From Fidelibacterota bacterium (GTDB taxonomy: Bacteria > Fidelibacterota > Marinisomatia > Marinisomatales > TCS55), in assembly GCA_002701785.1 (NCBI GenBank), contig NZXC01000055.1, forward strand, positions 20,493-28,082: a stretch of DNA of 7,590 bases, written 5' to 3'. This document shows positions 1 to 7,590 of this stretch, one piece after another. The first letter of the stretch is position 1, and each line of letters begins with the position of its first letter. Under the pieces are notes generated by a model. That model searched no databases. It saw nothing but the letters and a program-made list of their open reading frames with translations, and was not told where the DNA came from. The translations under genes and the position numbers were made by a program.

Positions 1-327
1 GATTTGAGATTTATAAATACTATTTGTTTTCCGACAAGAAGAAATCATGAGCAGATAAAAAGCCTTTCAGAAATTTGTGATATAATGATTGTTATAGGAT
101 CATTTACAAGTGCTAACTCTAAACGATTAACTGAATTAGCTAAAAGGAGAAATAAAAGGACATTCCAGGTTACACGTGCAGATGATTTGGATACTGACTG
201 GTTCCAAAAGTCCGATACTGTTGGAATATCTGCTGGAGCTTCGACTCCTGATAATATTATTAATGAAGTTTTAGAAGCTATTAAATCAATTGGAAAAGTA
301 ACAGAGGAGGAGTTGGTTTATGAGTAA
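1..327 (+). CDS. ispH: 4-hydroxy-3-methylbut-2-enyl diphosphate reductase (IspH/LytB), C-terminal part
   Basis: IspH carries out the last MEP-pathway step, reducing HMBPP to IPP and DMAPP with a 4Fe-4S cluster in the cytosol. The window opens inside the gene in frame 1, so the true start is upstream and the TTG at position 4 is just an internal Leu codon. About 108 codons remain, roughly the last third of the usual ~300-residue protein. Family landmarks are NTIC (its Cys, codon 25-27, is the last of the three cluster ligands), [10 protein letters not shown], which matches the substrate-binding Ser-x-Asn segment, and [10 protein letters not shown], which carries the conserved Ser near the C-terminus. 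The stop overlaps the start of pdxS by 8 bp. The first two cluster cysteines cannot be seen here. Identification is firm; completeness of the gene upstream is inferred. Confidence 0.93.
   Translation, partial: DLRFINTICFPTRRNHEQIKSLSEICDIMIVIGSFTSANSKRLTELAKRRNKRTFQVTRADDLDTDWFQKSDTVGISAGASTPDNIINEVLEAIKSIGKVTEEELVYE
305..310 (+). promoter_or_regulatory. Shine-Dalgarno site of pdxS
   Basis: A perfect AGGAGG lies inside the last codons of ispH, nine bases before the pdxS ATG at 320. It is the strongest ribosome binding site in the window. It supports the ATG at 320 as the start and shows that pdxS can be initiated independently despite overlapping ispH. Confidence 0.8.
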
Positions 328-1201
328 AGGATCTTTCGAAGTAAAAGTTGGTCTGGCTGAAATGCTAAAAGGTGGCGTCATTATGGATGTAACTGATGCT
401 AAACAAGCAAAAATTGCAGAAGATGCTGGAGCAGTTGCTGTAATGGCGCTTGAGCGAATACCTGCTGATATAAGAGTTGATGGAGGTATTGCACGTATGA
501 GTGATCCTTCAATGATAAAAGAAATCCAAGATACCGTATCTATACCAGTAATGGCAAAATGCCGTATTGGTCATTTTGCGGAAGCGCAGATACTAGAAGC
601 ATTAGAAATTGATTTTATTGATGAAAGTGAAGTTTTAACACCTGCTGATGAAAAAAATCATATTTGGAAACATACTTTTAAAGTTCCTTTTGTTTGTGGA
701 TGTCGAAATTTAGGTGAAGCTCTGAGAAGAATTGGAGAAGGCGCTGCATTAATTCGCACAAAGGGTGAAGCTGGAAGTGGGAATATTGTAGAGGCGGTTA
801 GACATATGCGGGAAGTTCAATCAAATATAAAAAAACTTACAAAAATGGATAATGATGAATTAATGGCTGTATCAAAAGATATGGGAGCACCTTTTGCTCT
901 TATTCAACAGGTTTCAAATTTGGGTAAATTGCCTGTTCCAAATTTTGCAGCTGGCGGAATTGCTACACCCGCTGATGCTTCATTGATGATGCAGCTTGGT
1001 GCAGAAACAGTATTTGTTGGTTCGGGAATATTTAAATCAGAAGATCCTGCAAGTCGTGCAACAGCAATTGTAGAAGCTGTAACATATTTCGAGGATCCAG
1101 ATAAATTACTTAACGTATCAACTGGTTTGAAATCAGCAATGAAAGGTTTAGATATATCAGAAATTCCTGAGGATCAATTACTACAGGAGAGAGGGTGGTA
1201 A
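320..1201 (+). CDS. pdxS: Pyridoxal 5'-phosphate synthase, PdxS (lyase/synthase) subunit
   Basis: PdxS builds PLP from ribose (or ribulose) 5-phosphate, glyceraldehyde 3-phosphate and ammonia supplied by PdxT, in a large cytosolic 12+12 complex. The 293-residue product has the family's usual length and ends in the typical QERGW. It is a single (beta/alpha)8 barrel. Visible motifs are GGVIMDV (Asp23), [29 protein letters not shown] (Lys80, the first Schiff-base lysine), [28 protein letters not shown] (Lys148, the second lysine), [13 protein letters not shown] and FVGSGIFKS (phosphate binding). These match B. subtilis Asp24, Lys81 and Lys149 with a constant offset of one, so the enzyme should be active. 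The ATG at 320 has a strong Shine-Dalgarno and overlaps ispH by 8 bp; the gene end overlaps pdxT by 7 bp. The pairing with pdxT confirms the DXP-independent B6 route. Confidence 0.98.
   Translation: MSKGSFEVKVGLAEMLKGGVIMDVTDAKQAKIAEDAGAVAVMALERIPADIRVDGGIARMSDPSMIKEIQDTVSIPVMAKCRIGHFAEAQILEALEIDFIDESEVLTPADEKNHIWKHTFKVPFVCGCRNLGEALRRIGEGAALIRTKGEAGSGNIVEAVRHMREVQSNIKKLTKMDNDELMAVSKDMGAPFALIQQVSNLGKLPVPNFAAGGIATPADASLMMQLGAETVFVGSGIFKSEDPASRATAIVEAVTYFEDPDKLLNVSTGLKSAMKGLDISEIPEDQLLQERGW
1185..1190 (+). promoter_or_regulatory. Shine-Dalgarno site deciding the GTG start of pdxT
   Basis: AGGAGA lies inside the pdxS 3' end, four bases before the GTG at 1195. No ATG is available near the expected N-terminus, so this site supports the GTG start, which leaves the usual short lead (MVKK) before the conserved IGILALQG strand. 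Confidence 0.65.
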
Positions 1202-1794
1202 AAAAAATAGGTATATTGGCCCTACAAGGGAATTTTCAAAAACATAAGTTGATACTTGATCAATTAGGTGTGGAATCAACTTATGTACGATATAGTTCAA
1301 GTCTAGATGATCTAAATGGGCTAATTATCCCTGGTGGAGAATCAACTACAATGTCAAAACTGCTTGATCGCTCAGGATTATTTGAATCCATAGTTTCATT
1401 TGCAGATAAAAATCCAATATTAGGTACTTGTGCAGGATTAATTATGATGGCTAATAACGCAATGGATGATCGTGTAAATACATTTAAGTTATTAGATATT
1501 GATATAGAAAGAAATGCTTCAGGAAGACAGATTGATTCATCCATTGAGACCTTAACAGTTAACTATAATAATGTTCAAAAAAATATTAATGTAACTTTTA
1601 TAAGAGCCCCTAAAATTATACGTCACGGGAATGAAGTAAATATTTTAGCTTATCATAAAGGAATTCCTTGTGCTGTTAAGTCTGGTAAACATATTGGACT
1701 TTCATTTCATCCAGAGTTGAATGGAATTTCTATTTTTCATGAGATTGTATTTAATAAATTAATTAATAATAGAGAAGGTCTTCATGCAGCTTAA
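1195..1794 (+). CDS. pdxT: Pyridoxal 5'-phosphate synthase, PdxT (glutaminase) subunit
   Basis: PdxT is a class I glutamine amidotransferase that hydrolyses glutamine and channels ammonia to PdxS. The product is 199 residues, close to the 196 of B. subtilis PdxT. Motifs in order: IGILALQG near the N-terminus, IIPGGESTT (46-52, oxyanion region), GTCAGL with the nucleophile Cys79, [10 protein letters not shown] (106-115), FIRAPKI, and LSFHPEL with catalytic His172 and Glu174. The full Cys-His-Glu triad is therefore present. The segment RNASGRQ has Ser where many homologues have Phe, a mild difference at the PdxS-facing region. The GTG start is chosen from the Shine-Dalgarno and from homology. 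The gene overlaps pdxS by 7 bp and dxs by 11 bp, which suggests translational coupling and matched subunit amounts. Confidence 0.97.
   Translation: MVKKIGILALQGNFQKHKLILDQLGVESTYVRYSSSLDDLNGLIIPGGESTTMSKLLDRSGLFESIVSFADKNPILGTCAGLIMMANNAMDDRVNTFKLLDIDIERNASGRQIDSSIETLTVNYNNVQKNINVTFIRAPKIIRHGNEVNILAYHKGIPCAVKSGKHIGLSFHPELNGISIFHEIVFNKLINNREGLHAA
1774..1778 (+). promoter_or_regulatory. Probable Shine-Dalgarno site of dxs
   Basis: GAAGG within the last codons of pdxT lies five bases before the dxs ATG at 1784. It is a moderate match to the consensus. It supports the ATG that overlaps the pdxT stop by 11 bp rather than a start further into dxs. Confidence 0.5.
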
Positions 1795-3709
1795 ATATTT
1801 AAAAAATATTCATTCACCTAAAGATATTAGGGATTTTACATTAGAACAATTACAAGAATTATGTGATGAGATCCGAAATTATACAATAGAAACTGTTACA
1901 GCTGTGGGTGGACATCTAGCACCTACCTTAGGGGCCGTAGAACTTACCGTTGCTTTGCACCATGTATTTGATACTCCAAAAGATAAATTAGTTTGGGATG
2001 TAGGACACCAAGCTTATGCTCATAAAATTTTGACAGGTCGGTTTAGTAGTATGAATACAATTAGACAATTCGGTGGTTTAAGTGGCTTTTTAAAAAGAAC
2101 CGAAAGTGAATATGATGTTTTTGGCGCTGGTCATGCTTCTACCTCTATATCAGCTGCTTTAGGTGTAGCTGCTGCTCGAGATCAAAAAAATCAAGACTAT
2201 AAAGTTGCATCCGTAATTGGGGATGGATCATTGACTGGTGGTTTAGCCTATGAAGGTTTAAATAACTCTGGAATTTTGAATACTCAAATTCTTGTAGTAT
2301 TAAATGATAACGAGATGTCTATAAGTCCAAATGTTGGAGCAATGAGTAAATATTTAACAAGAATCACGACTAATCCCTTATATAATAAGATTCGGAATGA
2401 AATATGGAATATTACAGATTCGCTTCCTTGGGGAAAAAAATTATCTAAAAAAATTCTACATAAAATAGATGAAAGCCTAAAAGCACTTTTGGTTCCAGGC
2501 GTCTTATTCAATGAGCTTGGTTTTCGATACTTTGGACCAATAGATGGTCATGATATTAATGAACTCGTAAAAACATTAAATAATATTAAGAATATTAATC
2601 AGCCAGTTCTCTTGCATATCATAACTAAGAAAGGGAAAGGATTGGTTTCCACACGAGAAGATAATGGAGAATATCATAGAGATGCTGTGAAATTTCATGC
2701 TGTCAAGCCTAATTCAACTAATGGTCAACTAAAAAAATCGACTGACAAAACAATACCCTCTTTTCAGGATGTTTTTGGATATTTATCTTGTGAGGTTGCT
2801 CGAAATCGTGATGATACTATATGTATAACTGCAGCAATGAGAGAAGGTACTGGGTTGGTTCCTTACGCAAAAGAATTTCCAAATAGGTATTATGACGTTG
2901 GTATTGCTGAAGGTCATGGTGTTACTTTTTCTGCAGGATTTGCTACTGAAGGTTTAAGGCCAATAGTAGCTATATATTCGACATTTCTTCAACGTGCATT
3001 TGATCATATTGTACATGATGTTGCTATTCAACATTTACCTGTTATATTCTGCATGGATAGAGCAGGTATCGCAGGTGAGGATGGGCCTACACACCATGGA
3101 TCGTTAGATATTGCTTATTTGCGTTGTATTCAAGATATGGTCGTTTCCGCACCTAGAAATGGAAATGAGTTTCGTCACCTACTGTATTCTGCGCTCAATC
3201 AAAAAGAATTACCTTTTTCCATTCGTTATCCAAAATCAAGCGCAATTGATTTTGATCTTGATAGTCAAGCAGAACTATTACCTATAGGAAGCTGGGAGGT
3301 TTTACGCACCGGTTCAGATATTGTAGTTTTAGCTGTAGGTCCACTTTCATATAATGTAGAAAGAGTTGCAGAATTATTACAAAATGAAAATATATCAATT
3401 GAAATAGTTAACTGTCGTTTTATTAAACCAATGGATGAAAGCTACTTACGATCATTAATTGAACGTTTTAATCTAGTTATCACTATAGAAGAAGGTGTAA
3501 TTGTTGGAGGATTTGGTGATGGTGTATCTTCTTGGTTATTAGAAAATAATTTTCAAGGTCGAATAAAACGATTAGGTTTTCCGGATAGTTTTATTCAACA
3601 CGGAAAACGTGATGAACTACTTTCTGAAATTGGTCTAGATGAAAATGGAATAATTGATACAATAAAGTCATTGGTAAATACTACAAGTGATAAACTTATA
3701 GAAACATAA
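1784..3709 (+). CDS. dxs: 1-deoxy-D-xylulose-5-phosphate synthase
   Basis: Dxs condenses pyruvate with glyceraldehyde 3-phosphate to DXP, the thiamine-diphosphate-dependent and often rate-controlling first step of the MEP pathway. The product is 641 residues, a normal length. The N-terminal domain has GGHLAPTLG (His44, equivalent to E. coli His49), [16 protein letters not shown], and the ThDP/Mg site GDGSLTGG (146-153) with NDNEMSIS (174-181). The middle pyrimidine-binding domain has the catalytic Glu376 in [10 protein letters not shown] and [15 protein letters not shown] (Arg426, Asp433, His437, matching E. coli Arg420, Asp427, His431). The C-terminal transketolase domain follows from about 505. 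The AEGHG stretch replaces the more common AEQHA, a form also known in Bacteroidetes. The start overlaps pdxT by 11 bp; an 11 bp gap follows. Its presence with ispH makes this an isoprenoid/B6 block. Confidence 0.98.
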   Translation: MQLKYLKNIHSPKDIRDFTLEQLQELCDEIRNYTIETVTAVGGHLAPTLGAVELTVALHHVFDTPKDKLVWDVGHQAYAHKILTGRFSSMNTIRQFGGLSGFLKRTESEYDVFGAGHASTSISAALGVAAARDQKNQDYKVASVIGDGSLTGGLAYEGLNNSGILNTQILVVLNDNEMSISPNVGAMSKYLTRITTNPLYNKIRNEIWNITDSLPWGKKLSKKILHKIDESLKALLVPGVLFNELGFRYFGPIDGHDINELVKTLNNIKNINQPVLLHIITKKGKGLVSTREDNGEYHRDAVKFHAVKPNSTNGQLKKSTDKTIPSFQDVFGYLSCEVARNRDDTICITAAMREGTGLVPYAKEFPNRYYDVGIAEGHGVTFSAGFATEGLRPIVAIYSTFLQRAFDHIVHDVAIQHLPVIFCMDRAGIAGEDGPTHHGSLDIAYLRCIQDMVVSAPRNGNEFRHLLYSALNQKELPFSIRYPKSSAIDFDLDSQAELLPIGSWEVLRTGSDIVVLAVGPLSYNVERVAELLQNENISIEIVNCRFIKPMDESYLRSLIERFNLVITIEEGVIVGGFGDGVSSWLLENNFQGRIKRLGFPDSFIQHGKRDELLSEIGLDENGIIDTIKSLVNTTSDKLIET

Positions 3710-3720
3710 AGAAGTTATTT

Positions 3721-5388
3721 ATGAATAAAAGAAAAGAAGAATTTCTCAAACAAGAGAAAAAATGGAAAGAGGATTTACAAAGTTTTCCAGAGCGAGATTA
3801 CAACTTTAATTCCCTAAGTGGAAAAAACCTTGATCAATTATATTATCCTGATAATCCTGATAATCCTGATAATGAATATGTTGATAATCTAGGTTTTCCA
3901 GGTCAATATCCTTATACACGGGGAGTACATGCAAGTATGTATCGGGGAAAGCTTTGGACAATGAGGCAATTTTCGGGATACGGTAGTCCTGAAGAATCAA
4001 ATACTCGATATCATTATTTATTGAACCAAGGGCAAACTGGGCTATCAATAGCATATGATATGCCTACGCTAATGGGTTATGATCCAGATCATCCAATTTC
4101 AATGGGAGAAGTAGGTAAGTGTGGAGTAAGTGTTGCAACTTTGAATGATATGGAAATGTTATTGAAAGATATTGATCTTAGTAAAGTTTCAATTTCACAG
4201 ACCATTAATGGTCCAGCTATAATCCTTTTAGCTTTTTATATTGCTCTTGCTGAAAAGCAAGGAGTACCTTTAAGTAAACTTCGAGGTACTCTACAAAATG
4301 ATATATTAAAGGAGTTTACTGCTCAAAAAGAGTGGATATTCCCCCCAGTTCCATCGATGCGAATTATCACTGACATGCTATCATACTGTACAGAAAATAT
4401 GCCTCAATATAATACTATTTCTATATCTGGCTATCATATTCGTGAAGCTGGCGCAACAGCTGCTCAAGAGCTGGCATTTACTTTAGTTGATGGTTTTACA
4501 TATATTGAATATGCATTAGAGGCAGGATTAAAAATTGATGATTTTGCACCTAGATTATCTTTTTTCTTCAATTCCCATTTAGACTTTTTTGAGGAAATAG
4601 CAAAATTTAGAGCGGCTAGAAGAATATGGGCGAAGCATTTAAAAGAAAAATATGGAGCAAAAAAAGAAAGTTCGTTAAAATTAAGATTTCATGCCCAAAC
4701 TGCAGGATGTTCATTAACTGCCCAACAACCTGAAAACAATATATCTCGTACAGCGTTTCAAGCAATTGCTGCTGTTTTGGGTGGAGCACAGTCATTGCAT
4801 ACAAACTCTATGGATGAAACTCTTGCTTTACCATCAGAAAAAGCTGCGGAGATCGCTTTGCGGACTCAACAGTTAATTGCCTATGAAACAGGTGTCGCAA
4901 ACGTAGCAGACCCCCTAGGTGGAAGCTGGTTTATCGAATCTTTGACAGATCAACTTGAAAGAGATGCTGAGAAGTATTTTGAAGATATAGAAAAGAATGG
5001 AGGGGTAATTCAAGCTATTGAAGATGGATATTTTCAAAGAGAGATTGCAAAATCAGCTGAAGATTATCAAAGGTTAATTGATAAGAAACAGTTATATATT
5101 GTTGGAGTAAATAAATTTATTAAGAATGATGAAGATATTGATATTCCAATCTTAGAGATTGGATCTGAAGTTGAAGGTGAGCGTATAAAATCCATAAATA
5201 ATTTGAGGAATAATCGTGACGAAACGATTGCGCAGCAGTCACTTAATATTATACAAGAATGTTGTAGAAATGAAAAGAATATTATGCCTGCAATTATTGA
5301 AGCTGTAAAATCGTATGTAACACTTGGCGAAATTGTAACTGTAATGAAAGCTGAATTCGGTGAATGGCAGGAAGCTGCGGCCTTTTAA
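3721..5388 (+). CDS. B12-dependent acyl-CoA mutase large subunit, isobutyryl-CoA mutase-like (methylmalonyl-CoA mutase family)
   Basis: This is the TIM-barrel catalytic subunit of an adenosylcobalamin-dependent acyl-CoA mutase. At 555 residues it lacks the C-terminal cobalamin-binding domain, so it should need a separate small subunit, which is not in the window. Motifs in order: [23 protein letters not shown] (57-79), [36 protein letters not shown] (191-205), [17 protein letters not shown] (Tyr238/His239), [24 protein letters not shown], and [11 protein letters not shown]. The residue after MRQ is Phe84 and the residue in FTAQKEW is Gln202. In methylmalonyl-CoA mutase these are Tyr and Arg (P. 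shermanii Tyr89, Arg207); in Streptomyces isobutyryl-CoA mutase they are Phe80 and Gln198. Isobutyryl-CoA/butyryl-CoA interconversion is therefore the better guess, but substrate is inferred. A weak AAAGAAG lies six bases before the ATG. Residues 43-51 are a PDN triple repeat. Confidence 0.9.
   Translation: MNKRKEEFLKQEKKWKEDLQSFPERDYNFNSLSGKNLDQLYYPDNPDNPDNEYVDNLGFPGQYPYTRGVHASMYRGKLWTMRQFSGYGSPEESNTRYHYLLNQGQTGLSIAYDMPTLMGYDPDHPISMGEVGKCGVSVATLNDMEMLLKDIDLSKVSISQTINGPAIILLAFYIALAEKQGVPLSKLRGTLQNDILKEFTAQKEWIFPPVPSMRIITDMLSYCTENMPQYNTISISGYHIREAGATAAQELAFTLVDGFTYIEYALEAGLKIDDFAPRLSFFFNSHLDFFEEIAKFRAARRIWAKHLKEKYGAKKESSLKLRFHAQTAGCSLTAQQPENNISRTAFQAIAAVLGGAQSLHTNSMDETLALPSEKAAEIALRTQQLIAYETGVANVADPLGGSWFIESLTDQLERDAEKYFEDIEKNGGVIQAIEDGYFQREIAKSAEDYQRLIDKKQLYIVGVNKFIKNDEDIDIPILEIGSEVEGERIKSINNLRNNRDETIAQQSLNIIQECCRNEKNIMPAIIEAVKSYVTLGEIVTVMKAEFGEWQEAAAF
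3847..3873 (+). repeat. Three perfect 9-bp tandem repeats inside the mutase gene
   Basis: CCTGATAAT occurs three times head to tail and in frame, encoding PDNPDNPDN at residues 43-51 of the mutase. It lies in the N-terminal arm just before [12 protein letters not shown], outside the catalytic motifs. The repeat unit is a multiple of three, so gain or loss of copies would keep the frame. Confidence 0.9.
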
Positions 5389-5408
5389 ATAATTTTTTAT
5401 AGTCTTAT

Positions 5409-5843
5409 ATGTCACAAAAATATAAAGTAATCTTAACTGTAATTGGACTCTCTTTAATATCTACTTTCTGGATTTTATGGTCGTCATTCAATCCAGTAAA
5501 TGATAAAGCATTGGTAAAGTTTATTTCAGTTAAAGAAATATTAGACTCTAATAATATTGAGCGTGTTCGTATAGGTGGAATTGTTGCTGATAGTTCTATT
5601 ATTGTAACCCCATCAAATAGAATGGAAGTTTTTTTTAATATAAAGGAGGGTGCTTCCATATTGCCAGTTAGATTTGTAGGTGCAAGGCCTGATCTTTTTA
5701 AGCATGGAGCTGAGGTTATTGTGGAAGGGGCATATTCCAATGGTTCATTCAATGCAGATATGTTACAGACTAAGTGTGCCTCCCGTTATGAAGGAGATTT
5801 AAGAGATGTCTCATCATATAAACTTGATGAAATAAACATATGA
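5409..5843 (+). CDS. ccmE: Cytochrome c maturation haem chaperone CcmE, Cys (CxxxY) type
   Basis: CcmE is a membrane-anchored periplasmic chaperone that binds haem covalently and passes it to CcmF for attachment to apocytochrome c. The 144-residue product has one N-terminal membrane anchor (about residues 7-24), then an OB-fold beta domain with RVRIGGIV (52-59), VRFVGARPDLFKHGAEVIVEG (87-107) and GSFNADMLQTK (112-122). The usual haem-binding HxxxY is replaced by Cys123-Ala-Ser-Arg-Tyr127, a CxxxY motif known in Desulfovibrio and some archaeal Ccm systems. The tail after it is short. The gene starts 20 bp after the mutase with no visible Shine-Dalgarno, but the next Met is residue 72, so the ATG at 5409 is the only sensible one. 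It overlaps ccmF by 4 bp (ATGA). Identity rests on domain pattern plus the adjacent ccmF. Confidence 0.92.
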   Translation: MSQKYKVILTVIGLSLISTFWILWSSFNPVNDKALVKFISVKEILDSNNIERVRIGGIVADSSIIVTPSNRMEVFFNIKEGASILPVRFVGARPDLFKHGAEVIVEGAYSNGSFNADMLQTKCASRYEGDLRDVSSYKLDEINI

Positions 5844-7590
5844 CCTCTGTATTTGGCAGCGTTTCAATTAGTCTTGCTGCTGGTTTTTCCATTTTATCAA
5901 TCTTTTTATTGTTATTGTATCTTCGTAAGGGCGATTATCGTTTATTCCTTTCTGGTAGAAGAATGGCGATCGTTGTTTCTTTTCTTATAATAATTGCTAC
6001 TTTTATTTTAGTCAATGAACTTATCTCTGGTAATTTTAATATAGATTATGTAGCTCATCATACTAGTCTTGAAACACCTACTATATATAAGTTTAGCGCC
6101 TTATGGGCCGGCCAATCTGGATCTCTACTTTTTTGGTTATTCATCTTATCTATTTTTAGTTTAATAGCTATTTATCAAAACAGAAATAGATATCATAAAA
6201 TGATGCCTTGGATATTAGTAGTAATTCAAGTGGTGCAACTTTTTTTTCTAATTCTTACAACATTTATTACGAATCCTTTTGAACCAACAAAAGCTGATTT
6301 TGAAGTTATAAATGGACTAGGGCTTAATCCTTTACTGCAAAACTTAACAATGGCAATACATCCTCCAATATTATACTTGGGGTTTGTTGGATTTACAATT
6401 CCCTTTGCCTTTGCATTTGCCTCACTTATGACAAATGAAAGTGGATCTTTATGGATAAGATCAATTAGAAGATGGTCTTTAGTTGCTTGGTTAGCGCTTA
6501 GTTGCGGTATTATTCTCGGTGGTTGGTGGGCTTATCAAGAATTAGGATGGGGAGGATATTGGGCATGGGATCCTGTAGAAAACGCATCATTTATGCCCTG
6601 GTTAACTGGAACAGCTTTGTTGCATTCTATAATAATACAAGAGAAGAAGAATATGCTTCGCTTATGGAATATGATTCTAATAATGTTAACATTTATCTTA
6701 ACTATTTTTGGCACTTTTCTTACTCGAAGCGGTGTAATGTCGTCTGTTCATTCATTTACACAATCACCTTTAGGTCCTTTCTTCCTATCATTTGTCATAA
6801 TCTTATTGCTTATATGTGCTTTTCTTATTATTCAAAATTTATCTAATCTTAAATCAGATAAGCGTATAGAATCTCTAACTTCAAGAGAAAGTGGATTCTT
6901 ATTTAATAATGTAATTTTTGTTACACTGTGTTTTGCTGTTTTTTGGGGAACAATTTTCCCTGTAATAACAGAAGCTGTCCAGGGAACAAAGATTACGGTT
7001 GGAGCTCCTTTTTTTAATCAAGTAACTATCCCCATTGGTTTGTTTTTATTATTTCTAACTGGAGTTGGTCCATTACTAGCTTGGAGGAAAACTTCAACTC
7101 AAAACTTTAAAAATAATTTTACTTTACCAGTAATTTTATCTCTTAGTTCTTCATTAGTTTTTTTACTATTTGGACTCAGAGGTTATGTTGTTATCTCTCT
7201 TATGCTTTCAGTTTTTGTAATTGCTTCAATCTCTATGGAATTCAATCGTGGTATCAAATCACGGGTTAGACGCTTCAATGAACCAATATTATCTGCATTA
7301 ATAACATTAATTAAGAAAAATAGAAGTCGATATGGTGGCTATTTTGTTCACCTAGGTATTGTTCTGATGTTTATTGGTTTTACGGGGCAGGCTTTTAATT
7401 TGAAAAAAGAAATAGGATTATCTATTAATGAACAAAATCATTTGGGTAATATAAATTATAAATTAGTAAAATTATGGTCAGAAGAAAGGTCTAATCATTT
7501 TTCATGGATTGCTGAGTTATTAGTAACTGGAGATGATGGAAATATAATTACATCATTACGACCTGAAAAAAGAATATACTTTCATCTTGA
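5840..7590 (+). CDS. ccmF: Cytochrome c haem lyase component CcmF (3' end outside window)
   Basis: CcmF is a multi-spanning inner-membrane protein that takes haem from CcmE and, with CcmH-type partners, attaches it to CxxCH apocytochromes. The frame stays open for 583 codons and leaves the window two bases into the next codon; family members are usually about 650 residues, so most of the gene is present. Many hydrophobic segments are visible from residue 8 onward. Key motifs: FSALWAGQSGSLLFW (85-99), MAIHPPILYLG (His174), the WWD region GGWWAYQELGWGGYWAWDP (227-245) followed by VENASFMPWL, ALLH (His262), TRSGVMSSVHSF (His304), and YGGYFVHLGIV (His504). These match E. coli His173, His261, His303 and His491. 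The ATG at 5840 overlaps the ccmE stop by 4 bp and has no Shine-Dalgarno, pointing to coupled translation. Confidence 0.96.
   Translation, partial: MTSVFGSVSISLAAGFSILSIFLLLLYLRKGDYRLFLSGRRMAIVVSFLIIIATFILVNELISGNFNIDYVAHHTSLETPTIYKFSALWAGQSGSLLFWLFILSIFSLIAIYQNRNRYHKMMPWILVVIQVVQLFFLILTTFITNPFEPTKADFEVINGLGLNPLLQNLTMAIHPPILYLGFVGFTIPFAFAFASLMTNESGSLWIRSIRRWSLVAWLALSCGIILGGWWAYQELGWGGYWAWDPVENASFMPWLTGTALLHSIIIQEKKNMLRLWNMILIMLTFILTIFGTFLTRSGVMSSVHSFTQSPLGPFFLSFVIILLLICAFLIIQNLSNLKSDKRIESLTSRESGFLFNNVIFVTLCFAVFWGTIFPVITEAVQGTKITVGAPFFNQVTIPIGLFLLFLTGVGPLLAWRKTSTQNFKNNFTLPVILSLSSSLVFLLFGLRGYVVISLMLSVFVIASISMEFNRGIKSRVRRFNEPILSALITLIKKNRSRYGGYFVHLGIVLMFIGFTGQAFNLKKEIGLSINEQNHLGNINYKLVKLWSEERSNHFSWIAELLVTGDDGNIITSLRPEKRIYFHL

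Noticed and set aside
1281..1544. 87-codon minus-strand open frame opposite pdxT
   Set aside because: It is antisense to the catalytic core of PdxT and has no family signature or ribosome binding site of note.
2284..2511. 75-codon minus-strand open frame opposite dxs
   Set aside because: It is antisense to conserved Dxs coding sequence and shows no motif.
3700..3720. Possible promoter or terminator between dxs and the mutase gene
   Set aside because: The gap is only 11 bp and contains only a weak ribosome binding site.
3806..4054. 82-codon minus-strand open frame opposite the mutase, with a repetitive stretch
   Set aside because: The repetition is simply the complement of the 9-bp tandem repeat; the + strand frame is a firm enzyme gene.
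4616..4804. 62-codon minus-strand open frame opposite the mutase
   Set aside because: It is antisense to conserved mutase motifs and has no independent support.
5371..5400. Possible terminator between the mutase gene and ccmE (T-rich run after GCTGCGGCC)
   Set aside because: The T run is preceded by no stable hairpin that I can pair beyond a few bases, and the AT-rich background makes T runs common.
5405..5752. 115-codon minus-strand open frame opposite ccmE
   Set aside because: The + strand frame encodes a clear CcmE with membrane anchor and CxxxY motif; the minus-strand product has no recognisable motif.
6502..6846. 114-codon + strand open frame inside ccmF
   Set aside because: It lies in another frame over the WWD region of ccmF, whose reading frame shows all family motifs. 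The translation of the alternative frame has no recognisable pattern.

Overview
The window is a compact, clearly AT-rich stretch of bacterial chromosome with seven genes, all on the + strand. The largest gap between genes is 20 bp, and four of the six junctions overlap. The order is ispH (3' end only) - pdxS - pdxT - dxs - acyl-CoA mutase large subunit (icmA-like) - ccmE - ccmF (cut by the window end). I see no RNA genes, mobile elements, CRISPR arrays or convincing terminators, and no non-coding stretch is long enough to hide a gene. The layout suggests one transcription unit that starts upstream of the window and runs out of it.

Region 1-3709 is a cofactor and isoprenoid block. IspH and Dxs are the last and first enzymes of the MEP isoprenoid pathway. 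Between them lie PdxS and PdxT, the two subunits of the DXP-independent pyridoxal 5'-phosphate synthase. Each junction overlaps by 7-11 bp, so translation of the four genes is probably coupled. Dxs and PdxS both consume glyceraldehyde 3-phosphate. Because the organism makes B6 by PdxST, DXP made by Dxs is probably used for isoprenoids and thiamine rather than for B6.

Region 3721-5388 encodes the catalytic (TIM-barrel) large subunit of a B12-dependent acyl-CoA mutase without the cobalamin-binding domain. It would normally be called methylmalonyl-CoA mutase. However, the two residues that distinguish substrates (Phe84, Gln202) match isobutyryl-CoA mutase, so the specificity should be read with care.

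Region 5409-7590 is part of a System I (Ccm) cytochrome c maturation locus: the haem chaperone CcmE and the haem lyase component CcmF. CcmE has Cys in place of the usual haem-binding His (CxxxY), a known minority type. CcmF keeps the WWD signature and all four expected histidines.

Organism: c-type cytochrome maturation, high AT content and tight gene packing suggest a respiring bacterium with a compact genome. The Dxs signature ([14 protein letters not shown]) resembles that of the Bacteroidetes/FCB group. A marine FCB lineage such as Marinimicrobia (SAR406) is a plausible but unproven guess. Nothing here looks like a new defence, mobile or RNA system; the interest lies in variant active-site residues and in the gene arrangement.
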